This document shows positions 26,101-35,009 of a stretch of DNA of 64,000 bases, one piece after another. Made by a program: the position numbers and the translations under genes. The DNA lies in contig NZ_RCZH01000015.1 of the NCBI RefSeq assembly GCF_006438875.1, positions 94,901 to 158,900 of the forward strand, read 5' to 3'. Under the pieces are notes generated by a model. It was not told the DNA's origin. It saw nothing but the letters and a program-made list of their open reading frames with translations, and did not search any database. Source of the stretch: Flavobacterium pectinovorum. Lineage in GTDB: Bacteria; Bacteroidota; Bacteroidia; Flavobacteriales; Flavobacteriaceae. Positions within the stretch are counted from its first letter, which is position 1; each line of letters begins with the position of its first letter.

Positions 26101-29100
26101 TTTGCCTGACCTCCAAGTTTTCCTTCTGCCCCAACCTCGCGCGCCACAGTCGTTACCTGATCAGAGAAAGTTGCCAGCGTATCAATCATTTCATTGATAG
26201 TATCTGTTAATTGTGCAACCTCGCCTTTGGCATCAATGGATAATTTTTGTTTCAAATTTCCTTTTGCAACAGAGGTTACAACTTTAGCAATTCCACGTAC
26301 TTGCGATGTTAAATTCGACGCCATCAAGTTAACTGAATCTGTTAAATCTTTCCACGTTCCCGCAACACCTTTTACTTCAGACTGACCTCCCAGTTTTCCT
26401 TCAGTACCTACCTCACGCGCCACACGGGTCACCTCAGATGCGAAGGAGTTCAGCTGTTCTACCATTGTATTAAAAGTGTTTTTCAAATCAAGAATTTCCC
26501 CTTTTACGTCTACCGTAATTGGTTTCGAAAGATCTCCATTTGCAACCGCTTTTGTAACCTCGGCAATATTACGAACCTGATCTGTTAAGTTCGATGCCAT
26601 CTGATTCACCGAATCCGTTAAATCTTTCCACGTTCCTGCAACTCCCGGTACAAACGCCTGACCTCCAAGTTTTCCGTCAGTTCCTACCTCACGCGCCACA
26701 CGGGTTACCTCGGATGCAAAGGCACGAAGCTGATCCACCATTGTATTTACCGTTTCTTTTAACTGGAGAATTTCTCCACGAACGTCAGCGGTAATTTTTT
26801 TCGACATATCTCCGTTTGCCACCGCAATTGTTACCTCGGCAATATTACGAACCTGCGTCGTTAAGTTACCCGCCATTTGATTCACGGAATCTGTTAAATC
26901 TTTCCAGGTTCCCGCAACTCCCGGTACATTTGCCTGGCCTCCAAGTTTTCCTTCGGTACCCACTTCTCGCGCCACACGAGTTACCTCAGAGGCAAATTCA
27001 CGAAGTTGATCCACCATTGTATTTAAGGTTTCCTTTAATTGAAGAATTTCACCGCGAACGTCGACTGTAATTTTTCTGGACATATCGCCATTCGCTACGG
27101 CAATCGCCACATCAGCAATATTACGTACCTGAGCAGTTAAGTTTCCTGCCATCTGATTCACCGAATCTGTTAAATCTTTCCAGGTTCCGGCAACTCCCGG
27201 CACGTTTGCCTGACCTCCAAGTTTTCCTTCAGTACCAACCTCTCGCGAAACCCTTGTTACCTCCGAAGCAAAACCTCGAAGTTGATCCACCATCGTATTA
27301 ATTGTATTTTTAAGTTCAAGGATTTCTCCTTTAACGTCTACCGTAATTTGAAGCGATAAATCGCCTTTTGCTACTGCTGTAGTTACTTCGGCAATATTAC
27401 GAACCTGACCTGTCAGGTTTGACGCCATCTGATTTACAGAATCTGTCAAATCTTTCCAGGTTCCACCAACGCCTTCTACTTGCGCCTGGCCTCCTAATTT
27501 TCCTTCGGTTCCAACCTCACGCGCTACACGAGTTACCTCGGATGCAAATGAGTTCAACTGACCTACCATTGTATTAATAGTATTTTTAAGCTCCAGAATC
27601 TCTCCTTTTGTATCTACCGTAATCTGACGTGATAAATCGCCTTTTGCTACGGCTGTGGTAACCTCCGCGATATTACGTACCTGACCTGTTAAGTTCGATG
27701 CCATCTGATTAACCGAATCTGTTAAATCTTTCCAGGTTCCGCCTACTCCTTTTACTTTTGCCTGACCTCCCAATTTTCCTTCTGTACCAACCTCAAGTGC
27801 CACACGCGTCACCTCAGATGAAAAAGAGTTCAGCTGATCCACCATCGTATTAATGGTTTTCTTTAGTTCGAGAATTTCCCCTTCGGCTACAGCCGTAATT
27901 TTTTTTGATAAATCCCCATTTGCCACCGCAGTTGTAACTTCAGCAATATTACGAACCTGTCCCGTTAAATTGGACGCCATCTGATTTACCGAATCGGTTA
28001 AATCTTTCCATGTTCCACCAACACCTTTTACTTTGGCCTGACCTCCCAATTTTCCCTCTGAACCTACCTCACGCGCCACACGGGTTACCTCGGCACCAAA
28101 GGAGTTCAGCTGATCTACCATCGTGTTAATGGTGTTTTTGAGCTCGAGGATTTCTCCTGCAACGTTTACTGTAATTTTTTTAGATAAATCTCCTTTAGCT
28201 ACCGCTGTCGTTACCTCGGCAATATTTCTTACTTGTCCAGTCAGGTTCGAAGCCATCTGATTTACCGAATCCGTTAAGTCTTTCCAAACTCCACCCACTC
28301 CTCGTACTCTTGCCTGACCACCCAATTTCCCTTCAGATCCAACCTCAACCGCCACACGTGTAACTTCAGAAGAAAAGGAATTCAGCTGATCCACCATTGT
28401 ATTAATGGTGTTTTTCAGCTCGAGAATTTCTCCTTTTACGTCAACAGTAATTTTCTTTGATAAATCTCCCTTTGCTACCGCCGTCGTTACATCGGCAATA
28501 TTTCTTACTTGTCCGGTAAGGTTCGACGCCATTTGATTTACCGAATCCGTTAAATCTTTCCAGGTTCCTCCAACTCCTTTTACCTGCGCCTGACCTCCTA
28601 GTTTTCCTTCGGTTCCTACCTCACGCGCCACACGAGTTACTTCGGATGAGAACGAGTTCAACTGGTCCACCATTGTATTAATAGTATTTTTCAGCTCCAG
28701 AATTTCTCCTTTTACGTCAACGGTAATTTTCTTGGATAAATCTCCTTTTGCTACCGCTGTGGTTACATCGGCAATATTTCGTACCTGACCGGTTAAGTTA
28801 CTCGCCATTTTATTTACGGAGTCCGTCAAATCTTTCCAAACTCCTCCAACACCTCTTACTTTCGCCTGACCTCCTAGTTTTCCTTCGGTTCCTACCTCAC
28901 GCGCCACACGCGTAACCTCCATTGAAAACAAATTCAACTGTTTTACCATCCCATTTACCTCTTTGGCTATTCTTAAAAATTCTCCCTGGAGCGGATTACC
29001 TTCAATAGAAAGTGGCATTTCCTGAGATAAATTTCCTTTTGCCACCGATGTAATTACGTGCGCAATTTCAATCGTAGGATGCACCAGATCAGAAATAAGC

Positions 29101-29477
29101 GTATTTACGGAATCAACACAAGAACTCCAGGAGCCTCTTGCACCATCCAAAGCTACCCTATTGGTCAATTTTCCTTGTTTACCAATACTTTTTCCTACCT
29201 TCTGAAATTCAAAAACCATTCTTTCATTAAGATCTATGATTTCGTTTAAAGTATCGCAAATCGATCTTTTTATTCCGTTTTGATCGGTCGGGAAACGCTG
29301 TGTGAAATTACCATTTTTGACCTTCAGCAAAATCTTTAAAAACTCGGCATCGGTAAAAACAGATTCTTCTTCAACAGCTTTTTTTGTTTTGCTTTTTAGT
29401 GGTTTTTCACCGGAAACAATTGGAAGAGCCATTACCAATTCTGTCTTTTCCTTCTTATTTTCTTTTACTTTTTTCAT
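23106..29477 (-). CDS. Giant soluble hybrid histidine kinase with a tandem HAMP array
   Basis: 2,123 residues. After a 90-residue leader, residues about 90-1185 are about 12 tandem 92-residue units. Eleven are clear, each with EVGTEGKLGGQA, TWKDLTDSVNQMASNL and KGEILELKNTINTMV, like the poly-HAMP region of fungal Nik1-type kinases. A GAF domain (about 1215-1365) and a coiled coil follow, then HisKA with the phospho-His in NMSHELRTPLNS (about 1446) and HATPase (GTGLGLSISRG, about 1649). Three receivers follow, with phospho-Asp in TMDLNMP, ILDLVLP and LMDIMMP. There are no membrane segments. Fungal relatives sense osmotic stress; the signal here is unknown. It is first in a row with the REC-kinase gene. 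Confidence 0.93.
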   Translation of the reverse strand: MKKVKENKKEKTELVMALPIVSGEKPLKSKTKKAVEEESVFTDAEFLKILLKVKNGNFTQRFPTDQNGIKRSICDTLNEIIDLNERMVFEFQKVGKSIGKQGKLTNRVALDGARGSWSSCVDSVNTLISDLVHPTIEIAHVITSVAKGNLSQEMPLSIEGNPLQGEFLRIAKEVNGMVKQLNLFSMEVTRVAREVGTEGKLGGQAKVRGVGGVWKDLTDSVNKMASNLTGQVRNIADVTTAVAKGDLSKKITVDVKGEILELKNTINTMVDQLNSFSSEVTRVAREVGTEGKLGGQAQVKGVGGTWKDLTDSVNQMASNLTGQVRNIADVTTAVAKGDLSKKITVDVKGEILELKNTINTMVDQLNSFSSEVTRVAVEVGSEGKLGGQARVRGVGGVWKDLTDSVNQMASNLTGQVRNIAEVTTAVAKGDLSKKITVNVAGEILELKNTINTMVDQLNSFGAEVTRVAREVGSEGKLGGQAKVKGVGGTWKDLTDSVNQMASNLTGQVRNIAEVTTAVANGDLSKKITAVAEGEILELKKTINTMVDQLNSFSSEVTRVALEVGTEGKLGGQAKVKGVGGTWKDLTDSVNQMASNLTGQVRNIAEVTTAVAKGDLSRQITVDTKGEILELKNTINTMVGQLNSFASEVTRVAREVGTEGKLGGQAQVEGVGGTWKDLTDSVNQMASNLTGQVRNIAEVTTAVAKGDLSLQITVDVKGEILELKNTINTMVDQLRGFASEVTRVSREVGTEGKLGGQANVPGVAGTWKDLTDSVNQMAGNLTAQVRNIADVAIAVANGDMSRKITVDVRGEILQLKETLNTMVDQLREFASEVTRVAREVGTEGKLGGQANVPGVAGTWKDLTDSVNQMAGNLTTQVRNIAEVTIAVANGDMSKKITADVRGEILQLKETVNTMVDQLRAFASEVTRVAREVGTDGKLGGQAFVPGVAGTWKDLTDSVNQMASNLTDQVRNIAEVTKAVANGDLSKPITVDVKGEILDLKNTFNTMVEQLNSFASEVTRVAREVGTEGKLGGQSEVKGVAGTWKDLTDSVNLMASNLTSQVRGIAKVVTSVAKGNLKQKLSIDAKGEVAQLTDTINEMIDTLATFSDQVTTVAREVGAEGKLGGQANVPGASGTWKNLTENVNQLAANLTTQVRAISEVASAVTQGDLTRTIGVEAKGEVEALKDTINQMISNLKATTLRNQEQDWLKSNLAKFTQMLQGQKELNSVTKKILSELATVVTAQHGLFYILQEDEQFLDSKLNLIASYAYIKRKNSPTQYAMGEGLIGQVAIEKERIILSNVPKDYIKINSGLGDAKPKDVIILPVLFEGQLKAVIELASLDTFSQTHLDFLEGLTESIGIVLNTIESNSRTEELLVQSQSLAGELKSQQEVLKNTNEELEEKAFLLANQKEEVELKNQEVEVARKALEEKADQLTLTSKYKSEFLANMSHELRTPLNSLQILANELIANRDGNLSEQQIQFAKTINSCGDDLIQLINDILDLSKIESGYISVEYNPISFAEISRFVESTFNPISAAKHLRFKIEMDQSLPELMETDSQRLNQILKNLLSNSFKFTEKGEVSFKIYKANNNWKTKNANLEMAEAVVAFEISDSGIGISKEKQNIIFEAFQQAEGSTSRKYGGTGLGLSISRGLSDLLGGSIELESETNVGSKFTLFLPLKYIFIADAEDIEITGETDVKPAAKSRLKSLPSNGLNRSDIDLFFVDEVGDDRTDIKPEDKVLLIAEDNLIFAKIMLDQAHMHGIKAIVTTKGNDVIDFINQFHPHAITMDLNMPDTSGWKILDRLKTDFNLRHIPVYIISGEDERNKGLKRGARNFLLKPVKNDSLTYLFNDIHDFKNKKAKNLLIVDDNEFDLQRIIEAVKGEDIKLFSAKKATEAVALLRENSFDCIILDLVLPDADGLDLLSDLENNIAGQETALIIHSAGDVTKKQHARLNRFAHSIITKSANSLDELVDQTALFMHRVHKELPEEMKERIESFYLQEEVLPGKKVLLVDDDVRNLFALTTALERYGLEVISAESGQEAINLLNVDEEIDIVLMDIMMPEMDGYETMKNIRSDARHKDLTIIAVTAKAMKGDRQRCIESGASDYITKPVNVEQLSSLMRVWLK
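25930..29220 (-). repeat. Tandem 276-bp coding repeats (HAMP units)
   Basis: About 12 in-frame units with a period of exactly 276 bp (92 codons). The inner units are nearly identical in both protein and DNA. The outermost N-terminal unit is degenerate (GKQGKLTNRVALDGARGSW). High identity points to recent unequal recombination or gene conversion within the array. Confidence 0.9.
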
Positions 29478-29521
29478 ATTCTCAATTCTTTATAGAATGA
29501 TTAAAAAATTTTGATACATCT

Positions 29522-29953
29522 TTAAATATTTTCATCAAGCAATATTTTCCTTAAATGAAATTGTACAAAAGCATCCATAGAATCTGATCTTTTTGTATTT
29601 TCTGTATAATTCAGCGGTTTAATAATGTAACCTGATATTCCCAATTTTTCAGCCTCTGACCTGTCATCTCCTTCTGAAGAAGTGGTCATTATAAAAACCT
29701 TTAAATCTTTGAGATTTTTATCTTCCCGAATCACTTTCAAAAATTCGATTCCGTTCATTCTTGGCATGTTAATATCCAAAAGAATAACATCAGGAATCAA
29801 TCCTAATGCATTATCCCGCAGCATTTTTAAAGCTTCAATACCATTGTAAGCCGAATGAAGTACATATTCGCTTTCTAATTTCTTCAAAGACCGTTCTACA
29901 CTTATAATATCGAGTTCATCGTCTTCAATTAATAAAATAGTTGGTTTTTTCAT
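29522..29953 (-). CDS. Single-domain response regulator (CheY-like)
   Basis: 143 residues, receiver only. The acidic pair is in LLIEDDELDI, phospho-Asp in VILLDINMPRMNG, the switch Thr in VFIMTTSS and the Lys in GYIIKPLNY. It belongs to the Rcp1-like group often placed beside phytochrome or CHASE3 kinases. It ends 3 bp after the CHASE3 kinase gene, so the two are a likely pair. Confidence 0.9.
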   Translation of the reverse strand: MKKPTILLIEDDELDIISVERSLKKLESEYVLHSAYNGIEALKMLRDNALGLIPDVILLDINMPRMNGIEFLKVIREDKNLKDLKVFIMTTSSEGDDRSEAEKLGISGYIIKPLNYTENTKRSDSMDAFVQFHLRKILLDENI

Positions 29954-29956
29954 AAC

Positions 29957-31399
29957 TTAATTATTTCTCCAGGTAAAAATAAACTCGGCACCTTTTCCTA
30001 GTTCGGATTTTACTGCAATACTTTCCTGCTGATCGTCAATTATTTTTTTTACAATCGCCAAACCAACTCCGGTACTTTCCTGTTCATTTTGTTCCCGAAG
30101 GGTCTGGAATATTTCAAATATTTTTTGATGGTATTCTCGTGCAATTCCAATTCCGTTGTCTTTAACCGAAAACTCGTATAGGTTGGGGAATATCTTACAG
30201 CTGATCTTAATTTTTCCGCCTTCCTGTGTGGTGTATTTTACGGCGTTGCTGATCAAATTGGCAAAAACCTGTTCGAGTTTAATTCGCTCCGTGTACAAAT
30301 CCGGCAGATCATCAATTTGCAAACTAATATTTCTGGTAATTATGGAATCTGTAATTTCATGAACTAATGCATTTGTATTAATTCTTTGTGGCGGTGCCTT
30401 AATGTTTAACCTCGCATAATCCAGTAAACCGTTAATAAGTGCTTCCATGCGTTTGGTTTTCTGCGGAATGATTTCAAGGTATTTTCTCAGCTTTGGCGAA
30501 AGCTCATTGTAATGATCTTCTTCGATCCAGCTTACAACATTATGAATTCCACGAATTGGCGCTTTGAGATCATGCGAAACTACATAGGCAAATTTATTCA
30601 GTTCGGCATTTCTGTTTTTTAGCTCGTGAATATTTTTATCTAATTTTGATGACATGCTATTTAAGGAAGTTGCGAGCTGAGTCAATTCGTCATTTCGGGT
30701 ATCTTCTACAATTGTAAAATTTCCTTTCGAAATATTTTCTGCAAGCCTCACCATAGAATTGATTCTTCTGTTGGTGACATACATGATAAAAATCGTACTT
30801 AGAACCCCAACGATAACAGTGAGAGTAAGGAAAATAAAGGAAAATGTATGGGCATATTTCAAAGACCCGAGTAACATATCTGTATGATATTTTCGCTTTT
30901 TATATTCTATTTTATCGAACCTTGAGAATTTGCCAGCAATGGCGTCGTTCATCTTTTTTCCAACATGTTTTTTTAGTGAACTTTCAAAAAGCTTTCTATA
31001 AGCTACCGGTTTTTGTGTTCGTGCCTGGATCAATTCTTCCGAATATTTGACCCAACTGGTTTGAAGCAAATTGATCGAATCTAATATCGCGCGCTGTTTG
31101 TTAGTATTGCCAAGTCGCAGTTCCTGCTCTTTAATGAGAATAGGAACTATCTTGATTCCTTGAAAATAAGAGTGGAGAAAAGTACGATCGTCAGTCAGGA
31201 GATAACCGCGAAAAGCACTCTGCATTTCGATAATTGTCTTATGTGTTTTATTGGAATTTCGAATGATTTCTTCAGATTTGGCAAGGAATTCCGAATTGCG
31301 CTGTACTTTCTTTGACAGCATATAATTAGTATATGAGTCCGCAACGGACAGCAAAATTATCAGGGTAAAAGCTAAAAGAATTTGAGTAGATAACTTCAT
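29957..31399 (-). CDS. CHASE3-HAMP membrane histidine kinase
   Basis: 480 residues from the ATG at 31399; a TTG two codons upstream is less likely. Transmembrane helix 1 is about 5-22. The periplasmic CHASE3 domain is about 25-185 (NKTHKTIIEMQSAFRGYLLT is typical). Transmembrane helix 2 is FSFIFLTLTVIVGVLSTIFI, followed by HAMP (about 210-262). HisKA has its His in VVSHDLKAPIRG, and the HATPase N box is NLISNAVKYT with G box STGVGLAIVKK. No receiver is attached; the adjacent single-domain regulators are the expected partners. Confidence 0.92.
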   Translation of the reverse strand: MKLSTQILLAFTLIILLSVADSYTNYMLSKKVQRNSEFLAKSEEIIRNSNKTHKTIIEMQSAFRGYLLTDDRTFLHSYFQGIKIVPILIKEQELRLGNTNKQRAILDSINLLQTSWVKYSEELIQARTQKPVAYRKLFESSLKKHVGKKMNDAIAGKFSRFDKIEYKKRKYHTDMLLGSLKYAHTFSFIFLTLTVIVGVLSTIFIMYVTNRRINSMVRLAENISKGNFTIVEDTRNDELTQLATSLNSMSSKLDKNIHELKNRNAELNKFAYVVSHDLKAPIRGIHNVVSWIEEDHYNELSPKLRKYLEIIPQKTKRMEALINGLLDYARLNIKAPPQRINTNALVHEITDSIITRNISLQIDDLPDLYTERIKLEQVFANLISNAVKYTTQEGGKIKISCKIFPNLYEFSVKDNGIGIAREYHQKIFEIFQTLREQNEQESTGVGLAIVKKIIDDQQESIAVKSELGKGAEFIFTWRNN

Positions 31400-31527
31400 T
31401 GCCAAAAATTAAAACCTAGATATTTAATACCTTCTGATTCTCAATAAAAACATTAAAAACACGACTAAACAAACATTCAATTCATTGATTAACTGATAAG
31501 TAAACCATTTCAATCTAAAAAAAAGCA

Positions 31528-31908
31528 CTACTCAACCGTATATTTCCTAAGAATAACTTTTAGCTCGTTAAAATTATTAGGTTTAGAAATAAAGTCAAAC
31601 GCTCCTCTGTCTTTGGCTTCTCTTTTTATTTCATCTAACTCGGAAGTAGAAAAAATAATAACGGGAATATTTTTTAAAAAATCCTTCTTTTTTAATTCTC
31701 TCAGCAATTCCATACCCGACATAATTGGCATATTCAGGTCAAGAAAAATAATATCCGGTTGGATTTCTTTTTCAATTAATTTTCTCAGTGCCTCCAAGGG
31801 ATTATTAATTGATGTATAAAGTGCTGTAGAAATAGCTTCTAATGCCTCCATAAACAATTCGCAGTCATCTGAGTCATCATCAATTTGAAGAATATTTTTA
31901 TAAGGCAT
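31528..31908 (-). CDS. Single-domain response regulator
   Basis: 126 residues, receiver only: acidic pair QIDDDSDD, phospho-Asp IIFLDLNMPIMSG, switch Ser VIIFSTSE, Lys DFISKPNNF. It lies upstream of the CHASE3 kinase on the same strand, 128 bp away, and probably starts the signalling cluster. Confidence 0.9.
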   Translation of the reverse strand: MPYKNILQIDDDSDDCELFMEALEAISTALYTSINNPLEALRKLIEKEIQPDIIFLDLNMPIMSGMELLRELKKKDFLKNIPVIIFSTSELDEIKREAKDRGAFDFISKPNNFNELKVILRKYTVE

Positions 31909-32507
31909 CTTACTTTTAATTAATATAGTTCCAGTATTATGAATTTACTATTAAATTTTATTTCAAAATTAATTTTTCTGATAAATTAATGTGTTTATTT
32001 TTTCAAATATACTATTTTTTTGGTATCAGAAAAAAAATGCAAAAATTAACAAAAAATATTAGATTTCACCTTAGTAAATTTATAAAATTAGTATATAATA
32101 AAATAATTTTAATAAATATTTTTAATTATTAATTATTGGATTTTGGGATTTCTATTGCTTAGAAAACCTGTCAAATGTTTAGTTTTGTAAAAACACCAAA
32201 TATTTTGTAATTCAATAAAGAGTAAGCATGCAAATTTATTAAAAAGAGTCATCTTCTTAATCTATAAATGCTTCACAAAAGCAAAGCATCCATATGTTTT
32301 TTCGGTAAAGTTTTTTTCGGATTTAGTTTCTAATTGTGCCGATCGTGACACATAATTCGTTTTTCTTATTTGTTGTGCTTGTTTTGAGGTTATTAACCTA
32401 AAATCGTTTGTCACTTTATAATACGAATGCAGTATCCGTTCTCACCAAAAGATTTTGAGAAACTCTACGATCGGTTTGCTTTAATCGAGCTATTATGTTA
32501 AAAACGT
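31909..32507. other. Very AT-rich intergenic region
   Basis: About 600 bp between the regulator start and the TolC stop. I see no gene, no convincing hairpin and no repeat. It probably holds the promoter of the signalling cluster near 31,910-32,000. Confidence 0.4.
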
Positions 32508-33857
32508 TTAATATTGTAAAACTAATTTTCCAGTAGCTTTCTTCCAATCAAGCCATGACACTATTAATTCCTGTTGAAGTTCATTATATACTAATTCTAA
32601 ATTTTGCAATTGAATCTCTTTATCATTTAGTTCATTAAACGATATTTGATCAAACTTATACCGTTCTTGGTAAACCATTACAATCTCCTGAGTCAGCTTG
32701 GTATTTTCATGCACCGTTTTTAACTGTTGCAAGACATTATTATAAGCAGTCGTAGCATTCAGCGCATTGTATTTGTTTTTATTAATGTCTTCTATTATTC
32801 GGTTATTATTTTGCTCTTGCTCCAATTTTAACTGACCTATTCTTTTTGCTGTATTCTCACCAAAGAAAAGAGGCAATTTTAATGATACTCCAATATAACT
32901 ATTTCCGTACCAACTATCTTGCTGAAAAGGATTCATACTTGCTGTAAACTGATCTGCTCCTAAATAACCATTGATATTAATCATTGGGCTGTGTTTTGCT
33001 TTTTCCAGTTTCTTTTTATTTTCTAACACTTCATTTTGTGTTTTCAAAATTTCAATTTGAGGTAATGTATGAATTAAATTTTCATCCAGATCGGTAATAT
33101 TTTCATCCATACTATACTTTTCTAATATTATTGAAGCAGCACGTAAAGATTCATTTCCGGTTATATATAAAAGGTATTGTTTTAAAACCAAAACGTTATT
33201 TACAGCATTATGATATTTTTGAACGGCATTATTGTGCGTTACTTTAGCATCGTTTACATCAACTTTTAGAACTCTGCTATTACTGTATTTTTGGCTTATC
33301 GTATTCCTACTTAAAGCCGTGCGGGTAGTGTCACCAATAGCTTCTTTTACTTGCTCTTGTGCTACCAATGTATTAAAATATACCTTTGAAACTTCGTAAA
33401 CAAGCTCGATCCTGGCCTCTTTTTCGTTTAAACCCGCTAGTTTTTCCTGTAACTTATACTCTGTAATTAATTTTGAAATAGAGATATCCAACAAAGGCTG
33501 TTGCAGCAAAACACCTGTATTTTGAGTATAATTTGCTCCCAATTTTATCGGTATCATACCATCTGAATACTTTCCGGAATTAAATGCGCTGGCAGGTAAA
33601 ACGCTTGTAGCAATAATTGGATTATATTGATAATTGTAATTCAAGGAAACTCTGGGCAAATATTTAGCATTTAACTCTTTTGTTTTTAACCGATTTATTT
33701 TAGATTCTGTTTCCAACGAAGCCAGTAATTTTCTGTTTTTTTGGGCTTCTTCAATTGCTTTATTTAATGTCCATACGGGGCTTTGCGCATTCATTTTGCA
33801 AAGACATAACAACATAAGGCATCCTATAAAACATATATTCATTAATTTTTTTTTCAT
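32508..33857 (-). CDS. TolC-family outer-membrane protein of an ABC exporter
   Basis: 449 residues from the ATG at 33857. The signal peptide ends near KMNAQ. The OEP repeats include WTLNKAIEEAQKNRKLLASL at the start and a second copy from about residue 240. It is the last gene of the HlyD-permease-ATPase group and would form the outer-membrane channel. It starts 12 bp after the permease stop. Confidence 0.9.
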   Translation of the reverse strand: MKKKLMNICFIGCLMLLCLCKMNAQSPVWTLNKAIEEAQKNRKLLASLETESKINRLKTKELNAKYLPRVSLNYNYQYNPIIATSVLPASAFNSGKYSDGMIPIKLGANYTQNTGVLLQQPLLDISISKLITEYKLQEKLAGLNEKEARIELVYEVSKVYFNTLVAQEQVKEAIGDTTRTALSRNTISQKYSNSRVLKVDVNDAKVTHNNAVQKYHNAVNNVLVLKQYLLYITGNESLRAASIILEKYSMDENITDLDENLIHTLPQIEILKTQNEVLENKKKLEKAKHSPMININGYLGADQFTASMNPFQQDSWYGNSYIGVSLKLPLFFGENTAKRIGQLKLEQEQNNNRIIEDINKNKYNALNATTAYNNVLQQLKTVHENTKLTQEIVMVYQERYKFDQISFNELNDKEIQLQNLELVYNELQQELIVSWLDWKKATGKLVLQY

Positions 33858-33869
33858 CACAACATTTTT

Positions 33870-35009
33870 TTAGCCTCTAAATACGGAAGCAGGTTCTACA
33901 TTTTTTATTCTTCTAATGGCAAACACAGCTCCAAAAAGCGAAATAGAAAATGTGATAATTAGAATTGAAAAGAGTATAATTGGGCTAAAATCTATCAATA
34001 TTCCTGTTTGATACATTCCGTTTTTAAACCCCATTAAGAAAATGAGAGCAACCAAAAATCCAACAATAGCAAATAACGTAGCCTGGGTAAGAATCAATTT
34101 TCTAACGTATGAATCGGTAGCGCCTATTGCTTTTAAAGTTCCATAGTCCTTAATCCTGTCAAGCGCCGACGAATACATTGTAAGTCCAATAATAAAGAAA
34201 CCTGCGATAATCGCAAACCCTACCAAAGACCCTGTGCTGGCGCCTAAACCTGTAGAAGCCAAAACACTCTTTATAGTCGATGAGCTTAAAGATGACGTAC
34301 GCCAGGCTCTGATTCCGTAAATAGAATTATTGATATGATCGACGACACGATCTACATCCTCCCCGTCTTTTACATTTACCATTAGGGCACTTATATTAGT
34401 CGAAGGTATATTGCCATAATATCTTGCTCTATCTATTGTGGTGTACATTAAACAACCGCCCCAACCTCTTATTCCTTTAGTTTGCAGCGTTATGACAGCT
34501 CTTTTTCCATTAATCTCAAAAAAGGTTCCGGCATCCGACGAGCCTCCAAAATTGCTTCGGTCAAAATAATCGGCAGATACACCTGCTTCCTGTAACAAAT
34601 CCGGAAGTTTTCCCTGTATTATTTTAGTACTATCCGGACCCGCTTTAAAACTGGGATATTCGCTCCCGATAATGTTTACAATAGCACTTGTTCCATTGGG
34701 GAATTTTGCTTTTCCAGTTGTTACAACTATAGGGAATGCTTCTTTAACGCCTGCCAAACTCTTGATTTCTTTTTCTTTTCTGGTGTCAATCAAACTAAGC
34801 TGATTTGCATCTGTAGTTTTATTATCAACAACCCAAATATCTGTTGTGGTATTTTTTACCAATACACTCATTAATCCCGTCAAAAAATTGAATGTTCCTA
34901 TTTGCTGACCAATAAGGAAAGTGCTTATTACTATTCCAACAACCACTCCTATGCTTTTAGTTTTATCAAAGCGAATAAACTTCCAGGCTGTTTTTATAAT
35001 AGCTTTCAT
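33870..35009 (-). CDS. DevC-like ABC transporter permease (MacB/FtsX fold)
   Basis: 379 residues from the ATG at 35009, which overlaps the HlyD stop by 4 bases (ATGA), so the two are translationally coupled. There is one N-terminal transmembrane helix (SIGVVVGIVISTFLIGQQIG), a large periplasmic domain, and three C-terminal helices. The FtsX-like segment is SALDRIKDYGTLKAIGATDSYV. DevC-type permeases work with a periplasmic adaptor and TolC to export lipids or peptides. Confidence 0.9.
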   Translation of the reverse strand: MKAIIKTAWKFIRFDKTKSIGVVVGIVISTFLIGQQIGTFNFLTGLMSVLVKNTTTDIWVVDNKTTDANQLSLIDTRKEKEIKSLAGVKEAFPIVVTTGKAKFPNGTSAIVNIIGSEYPSFKAGPDSTKIIQGKLPDLLQEAGVSADYFDRSNFGGSSDAGTFFEINGKRAVITLQTKGIRGWGGCLMYTTIDRARYYGNIPSTNISALMVNVKDGEDVDRVVDHINNSIYGIRAWRTSSLSSSTIKSVLASTGLGASTGSLVGFAIIAGFFIIGLTMYSSALDRIKDYGTLKAIGATDSYVRKLILTQATLFAIVGFLVALIFLMGFKNGMYQTGILIDFSPIILFSILIITFSISLFGAVFAIRRIKNVEPASVFRG

